64,000 bases of DNA from contig OY821747.1 of assembly GCA_963682055.1 (NCBI GenBank), forward strand, positions 29,882,126 to 29,946,125. Reading direction: 5' to 3'. This document shows, in pieces, positions 44,835 through 57,674 of this stretch. This DNA comes from Primula veris (Eukaryota; Streptophyta; Magnoliopsida; Ericales; Primulaceae). The number at the start of each line of letters is the position of its first letter. Position 1 is the stretch's first letter. The position numbers and the translations under genes are program-made. The notes under the pieces are model-generated. The model was not told where the DNA came from. It did not search any database and saw only the letters and a program-made list of their open reading frames with translations.

Positions 44835-45534
44835 TCTAAACCTTAAAATCTAAACCATAAATCATAAATCCTAAACCTAAACTCTTTGAGTACTCTTAAC
44901 CACATATAAATTTCTAAACTCTGGTATCGAGGACATATATAACGTTTGATTGTGACAAAGAAATTTCTTGTGTTGTATTTTATCGATTAGAATTTTTTTG
45001 TGTTGTATTTTATCGAATAGGACTTGTTAATATTTGGGTCGGCCATGATTTCAGCTATATTTGAAAATTGAAGAACTATTTGCCGGTTTCCAATAAATGA
45101 GTATTCATCAAACTGAAATCCAATGACTGGTCAAGTGATCAAAATCTTATCAAATCTTCAGACCGTGGCATGGTTTCATAGACTAAATTTTCTTGATTTA
45201 ATATAATGGGATTGGGTTAATTAACTAAAGTAAAAGATTAAAACCGTTTATTTATTTATTTATTAGCGAAGGCGCAATCCAAGTTTATCAATGAAGAACT
45301 GGCCGGAACTCTTTAAACAGCTTCACTACCAGCAAAGTTAAATAGGTAAAAGGGGACAATCGAAACATGAAATGCCATACAGTTTTACTTTTACACACTT
45401 AACATATCATCAGATTTTTATTTTGTACACAAACATACAAATCTTAGCTTTTGGTGATTTATCACACTAACCTTGCATGTCTCGAAGATTTATATATATA
45501 TTACTTCATTAGTAATATAAAATAATCTTCTTTT
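44835..45534. other. Intergenic, no recognised feature
   Basis: AT-rich sequence with CTAAACC-like repeats near 44850-44890. No gene or bounded element seen. Confidence 0.6.
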
Positions 45535-45790
45535 GGGGTAATTTTTCTCATGTAAGCAAACTCTGGGGGAAAAAACGTTGTAAATCCCGTTGCAATATAA
45601 TTAGAAACAAAGTGTGCACTCTTCTCTTTTGAGTATTAATTTTAGATTTTGTTTGTTAATCCGAAAATTTTGGAGAAATATGAATGGTTTGTGACGAAGG
45701 GTTCAACCAAAAAAAGTAATATTTCTTTTCTTAAAGATTTTCAAAATGTCTCTTGTAAAACTCATCTTTGGAACCCTACTTTATATGTGA
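45535..45790 (-). pseudogene. Relic of a third FLS2-like gene (intron and exon 2 start)
   Basis: Aligns with the 9378-9632 part of FLS2 copy A: the exon 2 start (GTTTGCTTACATGAGAAAAA, giving FAYMRK), the splice acceptor CCCCCAG, and most of the intron (TTTGAGTATTAATTT, TTTTGTTTGTTAAT, AAGATTTTCAAA). It is much more diverged than A and B are from each other. Neither LRR nor the rest of the kinase is found nearby. It shows that the receptor cluster once had at least three members. Confidence 0.85.
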
Positions 45791-46821
45791 GTATAAATAT
45801 TGTGACTAATTACATCTTTGGTGACCCCTATATATACCAGTTTCATTGTTACGATTCCAATTCTCGTGAATGGTGAAGGTGCGTGTGAGCTACTATTAAC
45901 TGAAACTGGAGATGGCTTCAAAATGTTGTGTTTACCCCTATTTATTGATTTAAACAAATTTACCGCCTCACACTATAGAATTAGTTTCTGGCATTCTGCT
46001 GACTGGTACGCGATCGGAAACATGATTATGGTGATACATGCGACATCGATTACTTTAAAATGTCTGCATAGATCATTCTTCTAATAAAAGGCTAAATTTT
46101 GATTTGAACTCTACGATTTGCATATATCATGATCCTTTGCTAATCATATATATTGTGTAAGAAAATATAACATTACCCTAAAACAATGAAGCCATAGTAA
46201 GTTAATGACATAAATAAAACGTATTGAAAAGATGTGGTAATATACAAGCAGAAATTTGTATCCAACTAGGATACACACACAAAAGATCACGAATACGTCA
46301 ATCTTATCATTAAATCCGGCCGAAAGGGACCTTACCTAAGGTAAGTAAAAGGTCAGCATGACCTTCGATATACAGTTACTAAGCTCACTATACTCTTTAT
46401 AAACCTCAACTAATATGTAGTGTCAACGTTTATAACATTACATTGTCGCATTTGTTTGCAGACTGATATCGTGAATGAGACTTGGTGATACTGATTCTTG
46501 TAAGTTGCTTGCAAGATAGAAGACTACCTCTTACTTTGCATTTCAAATGAGTTATTAAATGCTAAATTTTTATTTGAACTCTCTATTACTCATGTTTAAT
46601 CTATTCCTATCAGGATGTCATCATAATGCTAATCATATTTCGCAAGATAAATAACACCACCCGGAAAGGAATAGACTTGAAGAACACCATATTAAGAACC
46701 CATGATAATATACAAGCACAACCTTTTTCCGGAAAAAAAAAATTACCACTAAGCCAAGACACAAAAATCACCACAATTTCGATTTTACATCAAATCCAGG
46801 CAATAAATACACATACTTGAA
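45791..46821. other. Intergenic between FLS2 relic and PSBO, no recognised gene
   Basis: Includes the downstream region of PSBO. Short ORFs (45818-46084, 46626-46820) have no domain and no homology that I can see. Confidence 0.55.
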
Positions 46822-49800
46822 TCACTCGAGTTGAGCATACCAGACACCTTGGATCTTCACATCCTTAGGAACCTTAGCCCCCAAATCTGTATCCGAAGGC
46901 TGAACACTCTCGAAAACTCCGACCACTTCCCCAGTATCAGTCTTACTATTAGTTACACTTAATGTAATTTTTCCGGTTAATGCCGCAGTGTTTTTTACAT
47001 TTTCTTTTGCAAGATCTTCCTCGTCCCCTCTCCCACCTGCTGGTAATGCCACTGCGTTATCGTACCCAGTGGACCCTCCTCGGCCTTTTGGGTCCAAAAA
47101 CGATGAGCCTCTGTATGATGGGACCATGAAATCACCGCTAAAGGACTCGGGTTTGCCTGATGCTACGAGCTCTTTGACGGTGAAAAGGAAAGGTACGCGC
47201 TCACCACCTGTTGGAGAGTAAAATTATATATGAATCAAATTTTTAGTACACAATGCTTGAGTTTTTAGTAGAATTGGTATGTTGACATGGTGATTATTCT
47301 GGAAAACAATTGTACTTAGAACCTTTACCTGTTTTTCTACGATGTTAAGTTGGATATTCTCATCTCAAGGGAAAATATCTTTTAATTAGTGTTTCGATCA
47401 ATAAATAGTGAAGTCAGTTTATTGAAAGATATACCAATCAAAATCAGCTCATTGAATTTATGATTATCGAAAGTACCACTTGGTGAATCATGTTTCATTT
47501 GTGACTAAACAAAATTATGATCAAAATATGCCACTTAGGCCTTGTTCAGTTGCAAGTTTGATGCCTGCCTATTTTGGCCTTTTGGCTTAGAAGCAGACAA
47601 TAGTTCGTCAACGTAAATATCAGATTTTATTATTCTGTTGACATAAAAGCTAAAGAGATTAAAGCTGAATGAATCTAGCTTATTTCAGAAACTAAAATAA
47701 TCATGCTTACTAGCTTAAAAGCTGCAAAAAAAAGCCCTAATAGCTATTTTCTAGAAAGATAAAAACACTAAATGGAGTATATTTAAGTATATACTTGTTT
47801 TCAAGTTCTCAGAAATCAGAACTAACAATCTGGAGTTAGCATGTTCTAATTGTTTGATCTTGTGTAGACTGATGTCTAATTTGTGATTCTTAATAGTATG
47901 TTTTACTAACTGTTAAATCTTATAGGTTAGTGTCATCAACCTGGCAGTTGCACCGTGACAGCAGCATAATCGATCCCGTCCTTCTCTTCAAACTTAACAG
48001 TACCATCTGGCGACACTTCAAAAGGACCCTCGATCTCATCAAGAGTATACGTTAACCTTGTCATGAGCTTGGTTTTTTGGAAATCAGGAGCGGAATTTTT
48101 ACCTATACCCTCGGCTTTTACTGTGAACGAGGTCGGCTCTAAACAGAATTTCTTCATATTGTATTTCCCAGCCTTGAACGCGAAACTTTCAGAACCATTT
48201 TCAACAGTGGGGCACTGGTTTGCTGTTCCGGTTCCTTTGACTTCCATGTATGTCTTGCTTTGGATTTCATCGAAGGTTAGGCGTTTTGGTACTCCCTCTG
48301 CGCTTGCTCCCTATATTTTCCCAAGAAATGCAATTGGTTACTTAAAACTTAATATAGGATCAGTTGCTATATAAACAAAGCATTTCTTAACACAAGTACA
48401 ATAGAGATTTGCCTTGGAGTGTTTCATGGTCAAGTACAAAAGAGCTTTTTATTTTGTTCCAACATATGTATATCCTTTGCCCAAATTTTCGATAAAAACT
48501 ATATCAATTAGTATAGGACGAAAGTCGAAAGCATATGTCAAAACAATTACAGCCAAGCTACGGCTTACAAATTCACAATTGATACTACCTAAGCCAAAGA
48601 GAATTTCTATTTGAATTATGGGAATATTATGTAATCAAGAACATGAGGTTTTTCCTGTGGAAAAACTAGAGAGGAAGCTGCTATGTTTTTTATTTATCAA
48701 AACCACACCTTGAAACTGTGGCTTTAGATAACAGTCATTGACATTACAACTTTAAAATAATTAATCAATAGGCCTTGATCTACAATGCTCTTCCAAACAG
48801 AGCCTATTGTGAAAAAAATTGAAAAGAGTTTCTGCAATAAGTTTTATGATCAGATTTGTTATGTATGATGCTCTATCTGCAGATTAGCTTTTATGGGCAC
48901 TAAGGACTATATTACTATTACTGTATATCATTAGCTATTGTCCTTCTTTTTGTTTTCCTTGGTTCCATGACTAAGAATTATTCTACTATCAAAATTGCAT
49001 GAAACATTGCACTTGAAAACTATATATAATTTCTTTCAGCTATCTTTTATGTAGTTATAATTGGTCTCAAAACAAGAAAGCATAAAAGCAAGAGAAACTG
49101 AAATGGGAAAACCCTAACGCACAATCAACATTATTCAACTGGTGTTTACATGCTTCCTACTAAAAACTTGTAACAAAGAATAAGATACATGTAACATGTA
49201 CAATTACCTAAACATTCAATAAAACCAGATTAATTTGTATGAATACAATCATTTTAATTGATGACATATCAGTTGACCTAATAAATTTAATTGTTACAAA
49301 GAGTCGCGTTACGTCTTCTCAGTCGTGACATATATTTGAGCCAAGCAACTATAAACTACTTTCTTGAATCGGCTATAAGGAGAATTGACTACAGGTTCAT
49401 GTAAGCTTTTAGTTCGTTATGAACAATCGAATTGTATCATTCTATTACTAGTATATTTGAATCGATCGACCAAGTGTCAATTTTGAATCGGTTTCAACGA
49501 GTAGTATTACGTTCAACATGTCTTCTCAGTCGTGACATATACTTGAGTCAAAGAGATGACAGTCACTTTTCCAAATTGGGTATCAATGAAACTTCAACGC
49601 AGATGTCCAAGGATGTGATATTATCTCACCGAAACCTCAAGCCGTTAGAAATAAAGTCATAAACAAATATAATATTATTTAGGGATCATACCGAGACGAC
49701 AAGAGCAGAAGTGGCAAGAGCGAATCCTGTAACTTTGACACCATCAACACACTTAAGAGCCAAGTCCTTGAAATCAGTTTGAAATGAACAGGTAACTTTA

Positions 49801-49904
49801 GCATTTCCATATTCCACTCCAAATGCCTTGCAAATACTCTGAGAATAAGATGATCTCAACTTGGGTTGCATAAACGTCGTCGTTGCTTGCAATGAGGCTG
49901 CCAT
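46822..49904 (-). CDS. PSBO: PsbO, oxygen-evolving enhancer protein 1, chloroplast precursor
   Basis: Three exons: 49904-49692, 48310-47941 and 47207-46822, all with GT/AG borders; 322 aa. Residues 1-75 are a two-part targeting sequence: a Ser/Gln-rich stroma-targeting part ([15 protein letters not shown]) followed by a hydrophobic lumen signal ending ASA. The mature protein starts at E76 ([20 protein letters not shown]) and has 247 residues, the family length. C104 and C127 fit the conserved disulfide; [25 protein letters not shown] and [20 protein letters not shown] are signature blocks. It sits in the thylakoid lumen and stabilises the manganese cluster of photosystem II. The C-terminus ends YAQLE. 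Intron 1 is long (1381 bp); intron 2 is 733 bp. Confidence 0.97.
48311..49691 (-). other. PSBO intron 1, long, with internal direct repeats
   Basis: Donor GTATGA after TCG; acceptor AAAATATAG before GGAGCAAGC. It holds a repeated CTTCTCAGTCGTGACATATA at about 49315 and 49520, and several chance ORFs. No transposon ends were recognised. Confidence 0.85.
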
Positions 49905-51361
49905 TGTAATTATAATTTTATTGTTTTGTCTCTTTTACAAACCGTAAGAGTTGATATGGTGTTAAGGGAGTGAGGATCAAGTCATTTTTGTTGCAATTAC
50001 TGGGAGTAAGATAAAAGGATAGGAATTAGGATAAGCTATTTTCTGATTGGTTGTTTGCAAACTTATGTTACTAGTTTCATGGTTTGCCAGTTGCCAAGTG
50101 GAAAATATATGATTAAGAATATAGATAGATATTACTGAATGTTGACTGATAGTGATAGGGAACCAACGTCCTGAAGGGATCCATTTTTGCTGCATTAGAA
50201 ATTGTAATTCCAAAATTACTTGTGCCTCTAGTATAAGTACTTTTCTTTATTCTTCCTCTTTTATTTAGTAAAGAAAACTGCTAACTCTTAAGTTATATCA
50301 ATCTAGGTTTTTTCTTACTATTTGGAAAATATAGTGTTATCGCATAGCGGTTTGTAACAATAACATTTTAGATGATCTGAAATCTCGAAGTTTTTGTATT
50401 CGTACATTTCAATACTAATTTAAAATCAGTAATTTTTCTAATACGGACATTCACTGATCCGTCTTTTACTGTTCAGGATAGCGATCAGTCATGATACAAA
50501 AGCAGGAAACAAATCATTGAACTAAGTCTTTATCCCAAAAATTTGGAAACGGATACAAACTTCTTCTTTTTTATACAAATATTTAAACAACGAATGAACG
50601 TGTAAATTCAGCATTTCTTGATGAGAATTCTGAACTAGCTCTTCGGTTATATACCCAGTATCAGCGTTGCTTCGTCACTTTTTCTAAATAATGGTCGATC
50701 TGTTGTTATATTTACTAAATTAAAAGGTCGCTTACAGTGTTGGAAAAAAACAGGAGCGACCATGCGAAATGTATCAATGCCCTCTTATCGGATTAGATAA
50801 AATTTGGTTAACAGCATGCTCATTGCTTTCCACAAAGAGGAAAAACTTCTCAAGAAATTAGTTATTCTGATGGGCCATATAATTTGCAAGTCCAGCTAGC
50901 TATGGATACAAATCCCCTCATATTTTCCCAAAGTCTAAAACAATGAGTTAAAATAAACATTTGCAGTGTACTGTTGCTGTAATTTCCATGTAAGCTCAAA
51001 ACCAGAAAAACAATAAAGGCGATATGCACCCGAAATGACTGCTGGTGCTATAACCCTAATCGCAACGTTCACTTCGTTTGACGCATTTTTTCATACTGTT
51101 TGTTAATATGTGTCTCGATGAAATAGGCATAATAAAGTGTGAATGATTATCGCCGTAGTTTATGCTTTTGAAACATGATTAAAAAGTACTACTCAAACTT
51201 ATAAAGACCGGATCTGATTTATATAAACTCGGACTTTAATATATATAAGCAATGTTTATAAGGATTCATACCATGTACATGTTTATAATTAAGGATTCGT
51301 ACCTGAGTATTGTTTACGGTTAATTTACACACAAAAATCGAGTTATAAATTATAAATATCA
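49905..51361. other. PSBO upstream region and intergenic DNA
   Basis: The first few hundred bases should hold the PSBO promoter; I could not assign a TATA box with confidence. A 78-codon ORF at 49977-50213 has no domain. No other gene seen. Confidence 0.5.
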
Positions 51362-51650
51362 TGTTTTGAAATAGTCTCACATCGTTGATCCATTGATAAA
51401 TTCAATCATTAATATACTCCTTCCTTACTAACAGACATTTTAGTGGGGAATGAATGAGTTTCTACATGGTATCAGAGCCAAAGGATAGCCCGTTTGTATG
51501 ATGGGTCACCTCCATCCGATCTCACAAGTAAGAAGGAGTGTTAGAATAATCCCACATCGTTGAGCGATTAATACATGTCACTCTTCTTTCTTACTCTTAC
51601 TAGTGGGGAATGTTCTTACTCTTACAAGTGGGGAATGGATGGGTTATACA
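51362..51650 (+). mobile_element. TRIM retroelement, 289 bp
   Basis: Two short LTRs (51362-51466 and 51539-51650) begin TGTT, share TCnCACATCGTTGA and TAGTGGGGAATG and end ACA. Between them are a primer-binding site TGGTATCAGAGCC (51467-51479), about 50 bases, and a purine tract AAGAAGGAG next to the second LTR. This is the full plan of a terminal-repeat retrotransposon in miniature, with no coding capacity. The LTRs have diverged and no clear target duplication is left, so it is old. Confidence 0.85.
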
Positions 51651-52084
51651 TTCATTTTCATGAATTTTGTTAAAGTGTGGTATGATGTTGATGATGATAA
51701 AAATCAGTACTAGTAATAGAATGAAGACAATAAACAAAACGTTAGTGGGTTCTCAGATTGGCACCTAAAAGTTTTTGACGTATGAGCTGGGCAGGCAATG
51801 TGTTGTCACTTTTCATAACTAACAAAAAAAAAAAAAGAATACATATTGTGATGGACCATACACAGAAAATATTATTTCACTTAAATTGCGGGAGAAATTA
51901 TTCTAACTTTTTCCCCAGTTTTTCCAAAAAATCATTTGGTTGTTATTGTTTCAAGTTAATACAGTAATCTAGCTAGTAAAGTACACAATGCAAGTCGCGG
52001 AACCAGAAATGTTTTTTTTTTCATAACTATACGGGGTGTTAAAAGTCTAAAATATTTTTTGTCCGAAGTAATCAGTACGTATAC
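51651..52084. other. Intergenic, no recognised feature
   Basis: AT-rich; short ORFs only. Confidence 0.55.
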
Positions 52085-52262
52085 GATACGATACGCCATT
52101 TCAAGTACGGTACGCATAAAAAAAAAATGTCGTGCCGAAAAAGTATTGAAGACGTCTTGTTCGCGTACTCATACCGTTTTCAAGCCGTATCGGTGTGGTC
52201 AAAAAAAAAAATATCAGTGGTACTTCATTTGTCATACCGAGTACTTGAAATGGCATATCCTA
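52081..52262. repeat. Inverted repeat, MITE-like, about 180 bp
   Basis: The left arm ATACGCCATTTCAAGTACGG and right arm GAGTACTTGAAATGGCATAT are inverted copies, with CGTACTC/GCGTAC-type motifs in the loop. No target duplication was found, so a hairpin-forming repeat or a MITE are both possible. Confidence 0.5.
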
Positions 52263-52836
52263 CGGTGTGTATGTATACAATCCCTATGTTGAGACTAAAT
52301 AGCTATTTTTCCAAAAAATTTTTTAACTCTTAGATTAGATTGTTTTTTTGTCTAATGACTCAAAATTTTTTAGAATAGACTAACCTAATAAATATAGGAC
52401 ATAACAAATGGATCCGATCATATCCTCTATTTGGCTAGGAACATAGAATTTGATTTAAACTATGTAAATCATTGGTGTAATTTACTTAATTATAAGAGAA
52501 TATATATATTGAGAAGGTAATTTGTATTCAGCACTTGGTGTTTTTTTTTGTCTTATTAATTGAAGCATAAAAAGTAAAAACTGCAAATTGCTACACTTGT
52601 TAATTTTCTTTTGCGGTTGAGAAAGACGTAAAAATTTGGTGAAATCAATAAAGTCATATAAATTTGGTGATATCAATAAAGTGCTGCGTAATTAATTAAT
52701 ATCTTCACAGTGTATATGCTCACTAAAAACCAACTTACATGATGCAAACGTAAACGAACAAAACAAAATGACAAGACAAATGAATAGAATAAAAATTGAA
52801 ATGTGACAAAGAAACAAATATCCCGTGCAATATGGC

Positions 52837-55800
52837 CTATTGTTGATGACGATGGTGGCCTCGTCCTTTTCGAGCCTCCACAACCGTCGATTCATGAGAA
52901 TCACACACTTGCGTTTTGAACTTACACCCGAATTTCTTCGCTAGCCACCCCCCATTGGGCCCCACTTTGTCGATTTTCTCAATCACCCTTTTCATCGACG
53001 TGCATTCCCTTTCTAGCTCGTGCACACGTGTCCTCATGCTATCCATGTCAAGCCTCATCATTTGGTTGTTGTCGTGCACCCTCCCCCGCCACCTGGCACC
53101 GCCGTTGATGATTTGTCCCAACGGTAGTGCCACCGGTGCCGCCACTGCTTCAGAGGCGGCGGAACCGGAGGCGGAGCCGCCGTCATGTTGTTGTTCGTAT
53201 GTCCGTAGATGCTGGGCATCTGTATGCCCAACGTCTGCGGATACTAGAGTTCCGGCAATGGCTTGCCGGAGCTGGAGTTGCTCGAAGAAGAGCACCTGAA
53301 TCACCGCACGTAACGGGAGCCGATCGTTCTGAGCAGCGTGAGTGCATGCCTCTAGCGTTAGCTTCTGGCAATCCATCACGCCGCAAATCTTTTCCCTATC
53401 GGTTTCCGATATCCATGGATGTGCCTGCATAAAAATTTAAAAACATTGTAGACTTTATAAATTACAAAATAAAATTACAACAAATGTTATCTACCGAGGT
53501 CTTATTAGTTTGGTTTTTTTTTAAAAAAAAAAAAAACATAATTGTATTGGTTGCCTGTAAAAGTTAGAAGCTTTACACTAAAGGAAAGAAACTTTTTCCT
53601 CTTCTTGAAAAAACCAAGAAATGTGCTAAAGATGCAACACAACAAGACCATAGTTAAGTAATCACACTTTTAAGGTAAATAAACATCATTGGCTCAATTT
53701 ATTTGTTAAAAAGTTAGAATCAATTTGGTTGACAATGTAATAATCTGAGTTATTGGGTTTAACCAGTTCGAAAAAATCTATGAGTACCTCTATAAATCTA
53801 GTATTTTCCTTGATCTAAAAATTCCAGCTTATTTGATAAGAAGATGCAGCCAAACAAGCAAAACTACCTTTAAGTAAACATCTACGGCTCTATAAAGACC
53901 ATCGTCGAAGACTCTAGCATGATCCGGTAGAAAAACCGCCAACTCATGAAACTTGTCCGCCTTCAAATTAGCATCAGAAGCAATCTCGGATAAATACCCA
54001 TCAATCAACTTTCCAACCGACACCATTGCAGCCGACCTAACACCGCTATTTTCATCATCCGCTTCGATCCCAGCCGTCGATCTCTCCTCCAACCCTTCCA
54101 TAAAACACCTCAAAATCCTCTCGACACAATCAATATCGTATAGCGTTTCGATTAGATACGAATAGCTTGGAATCAAAAGATCGTCTAATGTTGCTTGCTC
54201 TAGCTCCGATCCAATTTTCTTCTCCAAAACCGCTCTAAAATATACCGCCACATTGAGTATATTCGAAGTCCTCAACATTCCGAACAAAAACCTTGTTGCA
54301 TACGGAGAAGATCTCGAGCTTTTCTCTAGTGGCAAATTGGCAATAACCGTCTCTAACAACTCCCTTTGCTCGTCCTCCGAAGGAACTGACGACGAGGATT
54401 GTTTCCTACTAGACCGTGAGATCCCAGGAACGTTTCTCTTCGCGTAATAAATAAGACAGTTCTCTATAATCTCTGGGCTCAAATCTCTATCTTTCATCGC
54501 GAAAATCAGACACTTAAACAATGGTAGCCCTAAAAGCACCAGCTCATCAAACCATCCATTTTTCTTCCGTCCGATCCCATCTTCGTTCACGGGCCAACCG
54601 AAAATAGTTGGGTCGGTGGACGAAGCCCTAGTGACAACGCAATCTACGCATCGGTCGACAATGCTGAGAGTCTCGGCCAGGGGCATCACCTGATGCCCAT
54701 AGCATGCTCGGAGCGCTACAAGAGAGTCCTTAGCGCTCCGAAGCACAGACTGAGAGAGAAACCTCTCGGTCCTGGAGACGAGGTTGTCCTCGGAATATTC
54801 CTCAGTCATCTCCAAAATCTCACCAGCGCAACGCAGTGGCACTACGTTGGCGGGGCTGAGCTCAATCTTGACGCCGTAGCAGAACTTTGCAGCCGTTTCG
54901 AAGGTTTCCGAGCCGCCTGGGAAGTCCGGTAGGGTGATGACGTGGCAGAAAGATTCGTCTTCGTCCTCTTCTTCCACGATGTCTTCTTCGCCTTGTTCCG
55001 GGTCAGGGGATTTTTGGACTTTAGTGTGGCTATCCTCTTGCTCTTTGATCAAATCGTGTAGCTTTTTGCTCTTTGACATTAGAGGAAACTGTGAAAATTA
55101 CAGAAATTTCGGATACTGTTATAGCTACAAAATTCTAAAAAAATAGTTTAGGCACACTAGTAGATTTCCAAGTCTGGAAAAATAAAAAAATATTGAACAT
55201 TCTTAATTTCCCAATGTAGTAGAAAGTGTAAAAATAAAAAGGAGAAAGATTAGGTGAATTTTCAGACCAAAAACAAAATAAAAATAAAACTCAATTTCTA
55301 AACTGACGAAACTAATGCAGCATAGCCAGGCTATAATTAACAAATGTAATTCTTGGTTCAAGAGATTGCAATAAAAATGAGGACCGAAGGGGAAAAGAAA
55401 AAGGGAAAACAATCCGACCTTGTGGAGGTGGAAGGTCATCTCGTCCACTTCAATAACGACATCGCTTGGTAGACCGGTGGTGCAGAACCTGCAAGAAATT
55501 TAAACCGATGACTTAGCAATGATACACAATATATCCATCCAAACGCTGTAATCAACATATTTTCGGTAAATTACATAATACAAAATCAAAACTTTCTAAA
55601 AATTTTATGTGAATGAGGAAACCCTCTGATTTTATTAATAAATTTTCTGGAAAAAAATGCATTCAAGAAAAGGAAAAACTAAAAAAACTAAAAAAAAAAA
55701 AACTTGAAAAGAAACCGAAAAAGAGCTCATCAACTTATATGCATCAATATATACTTTTATTCTACTCCTATTTCCTGTCCCAAATATACCATATATAATT

Positions 55801-55890
55801 ATAGTTATAAAAAGTGATGAAATGAAATAATTTCTAGTTTTATTTATTTATTTACCATGCTTGTCCCTTGGAATTCTTTTGAGAGGCCAT
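52837..55890 (-). CDS. NPH3-family protein (BTB plus NPH3 domains)
   Basis: Four exons with GT/AG borders: 55890-55856, 55488-55419, 55088-53868 and 53424-52837; 637 aa. Start MASQKNSKGQAWFCTTGLPS, then the BTB fold (VVIEVDEMTFHLHKFPLMSK, with an acidic Glu/Asp insert at about 60-85). The NPH3 domain fills about 200-500, with the signature LYRAVDVYLKAHPW, MDCQKLT and AAQNDRLPLRAVIQVLFFEQ. A coiled coil follows at about 563-594 (MDSMRTRVHELERE), then a basic tail. Known family role: plasma-membrane-linked adaptors of CUL3 ubiquitin ligases in phototropism or auxin transport. The N-terminus recalls Arabidopsis At5g66560 from memory, so no gene symbol is given. Exons 1 and 2 are small and easily missed. 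Confidence 0.93.
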
Positions 55891-57480
55891 GTCAAGTTTT
55901 TCTTGAAATGAGAGAAAGCTAAACTAAGAAAGATCCCAGTATATTCAAGAACATGATTAGTGAAAAAATAAGGTTGCTAGGTTTTCAAGAATATATATAA
56001 AAGTGAAAAATATTGTAATATCAAGTGAAAAATATAGTGATTAATTTTTTAACAGTATTTTTATATGTGTGTTGAGAGTGGGAGCAGGTAGAGATAGAAA
56101 GAGAGGGAATCAAGAAAGCATAAGACCAGACAAACGGGTCTATGGCCGAAAATCGAAAAAAAGGAAGCATTTTATAATAAAATGATTGTATGTAACAGTA
56201 ACCTATTGATTTTATTTTATTTTTATTTTGGTTATTGCCATGAACTAATTATGGGTCATAGCCCACGCTGGTTGCCAAATGTTTCACTTTACTATTCTTG
56301 GTTTGCAAACATTTCTGATTATTTATTTCATGTTTTTTGTATAACTGAAGTAAGCAAGTCACTTTTTAAAAACGGTATATTGTTATTTGAAAATAATATA
56401 TCATCACAAACAAATAATATTGATTTACGTGAGACTTAAAAACTATCGACACTAATTAAAAAAGATGACATATGCCACAAATTTACTATATTGTGACAAA
56501 ACTAAAACTGTAAAAAAAAAAAACATTAAACATCTCCTAAAAAAAAAATTGTCAATGTTCCTATCACTAATTGAGATATTTTTTTATAGAGAACTATTAA
56601 ACTTAACAAATAATGGTCCTTAGTATTTGCAAATGTACAAACAATTTTCTCCACTATTATAACAATCTATCCAGAGTAAGAAAAAAAATGGTAGATAGAG
56701 AAAGAGAGAGATCTCAATAATAATGAGAGATCGAAAGAAATCAGCGGGGAGAGAGGGGTCCAAGTAGAGAGTGATCGAGCGAGAGAGATGAACATAGTTG
56801 TCACCGTCTCTTCTGCATCCCGTCGGCGCCTTGTCTTGGGCAAAAGATGTGCTTCAGCCGAAGATGTGTGCAGTCGCTGTGCTCATAATTTAGAGATAGG
56901 GTAAACGTTGGAAATTTGACCATAAATAGAATTGATAGATGTTTATATAGTGATCCAAAATCTAAATAGGTTTATTAAAAATATCCCATAAAATTTAAAT
57001 ATATTTTGGAGGTGGACTAAACGTTAAATAGTTTCGCTTTTATATGGCCTTAGGGTCGTATTTTTTCTTGTATAGGATATATAAGTGTGAGCATTAATCG
57101 GTTAACGAAAAATGAACACTTCCCAATGAATAAGTTATTTTTAAAATGACCTGCTTTTATCAAAAATCGATTTCGATTGAACTAGATCAGGAAGAGCTAA
57201 CTTTTTAATTAACCAATATTAAGTACGTTGCAGTCTTGTAGAGACACAAATACTAACATTAATTCTATTGTTCTATGCTAGCTAAGTCGTTTTTTGTGGT
57301 ACATTTTCAATTTTAATTGATTAATTTCTCTCATTCCATGATTTTAGTTCTTTGCAAGTTTTTACAAATAATGACAAAATTTATTGGGAGCGTAGATTCA
57401 CCGTAGTTACACTCTTGTATAGAGTAATACTGGTTTTTAGTTCTAGTTCATCTCTTAATTAATTTAATCCTATGCCTATT
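55891..57480. other. Upstream of NPH3 gene, no recognised gene
   Basis: Likely holds the NPH3-gene promoter and 5' leader. GA-rich stretch with GAGAGAGA near 56695-56790. No supported ORF or element. Confidence 0.5.
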
Positions 57481-57674
57481 CACTACAAAATAATGTTTGA
57501 TTTAGTGAGAGTCAAAAGCTGTCACAAGCCTGTCGCTAATTTAAAAAACTGTTACAAATCTGTCGCAAATTGACTAAACTGTCACAAAGCCGTCATAAAA
57601 ACCGTCGCTAATAAACTCGTAACTAAAAATACCGTCACTAATCCCGTCGTTATTTGAGTATTTTTTTTATAGTG
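57481..57674. mobile_element. CACTA MITE, 194 bp
   Basis: Begins CACTACAAAATAATG and ends TTTTTTTTATAGTG, the CACTA...TAGTG ends of this superfamily, flanked by the 3-base duplication ATT (57478-57480, 57675-57677). The interior repeats CTGTCACAA/CTGTCGCAA/CCGTCGCTAA, like CACTA subterminal transposase sites. Non-coding. Confidence 0.9.

Noticed and set aside
44840..44890. CTAAACC-type repeats suggesting an interstitial telomere
   Set aside because: The repeats are irregular and do not match a run of CCCTAAA.
45818..46084. 88-codon plus-strand ORF near the FLS2 relic
   Set aside because: No recognisable domain, start context or splice partner; likely chance.
53127..53432. Arg-rich plus-strand ORF opposite NPH3 exon 4
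   Set aside because: Antisense of a well-supported exon with GC-rich codons.
56695..56900. GA-rich stretch followed by GC-richer sequence upstream of the NPH3 gene, considered as an exon
   Set aside because: No frame gives a recognisable product; it may be a leader or promoter part.
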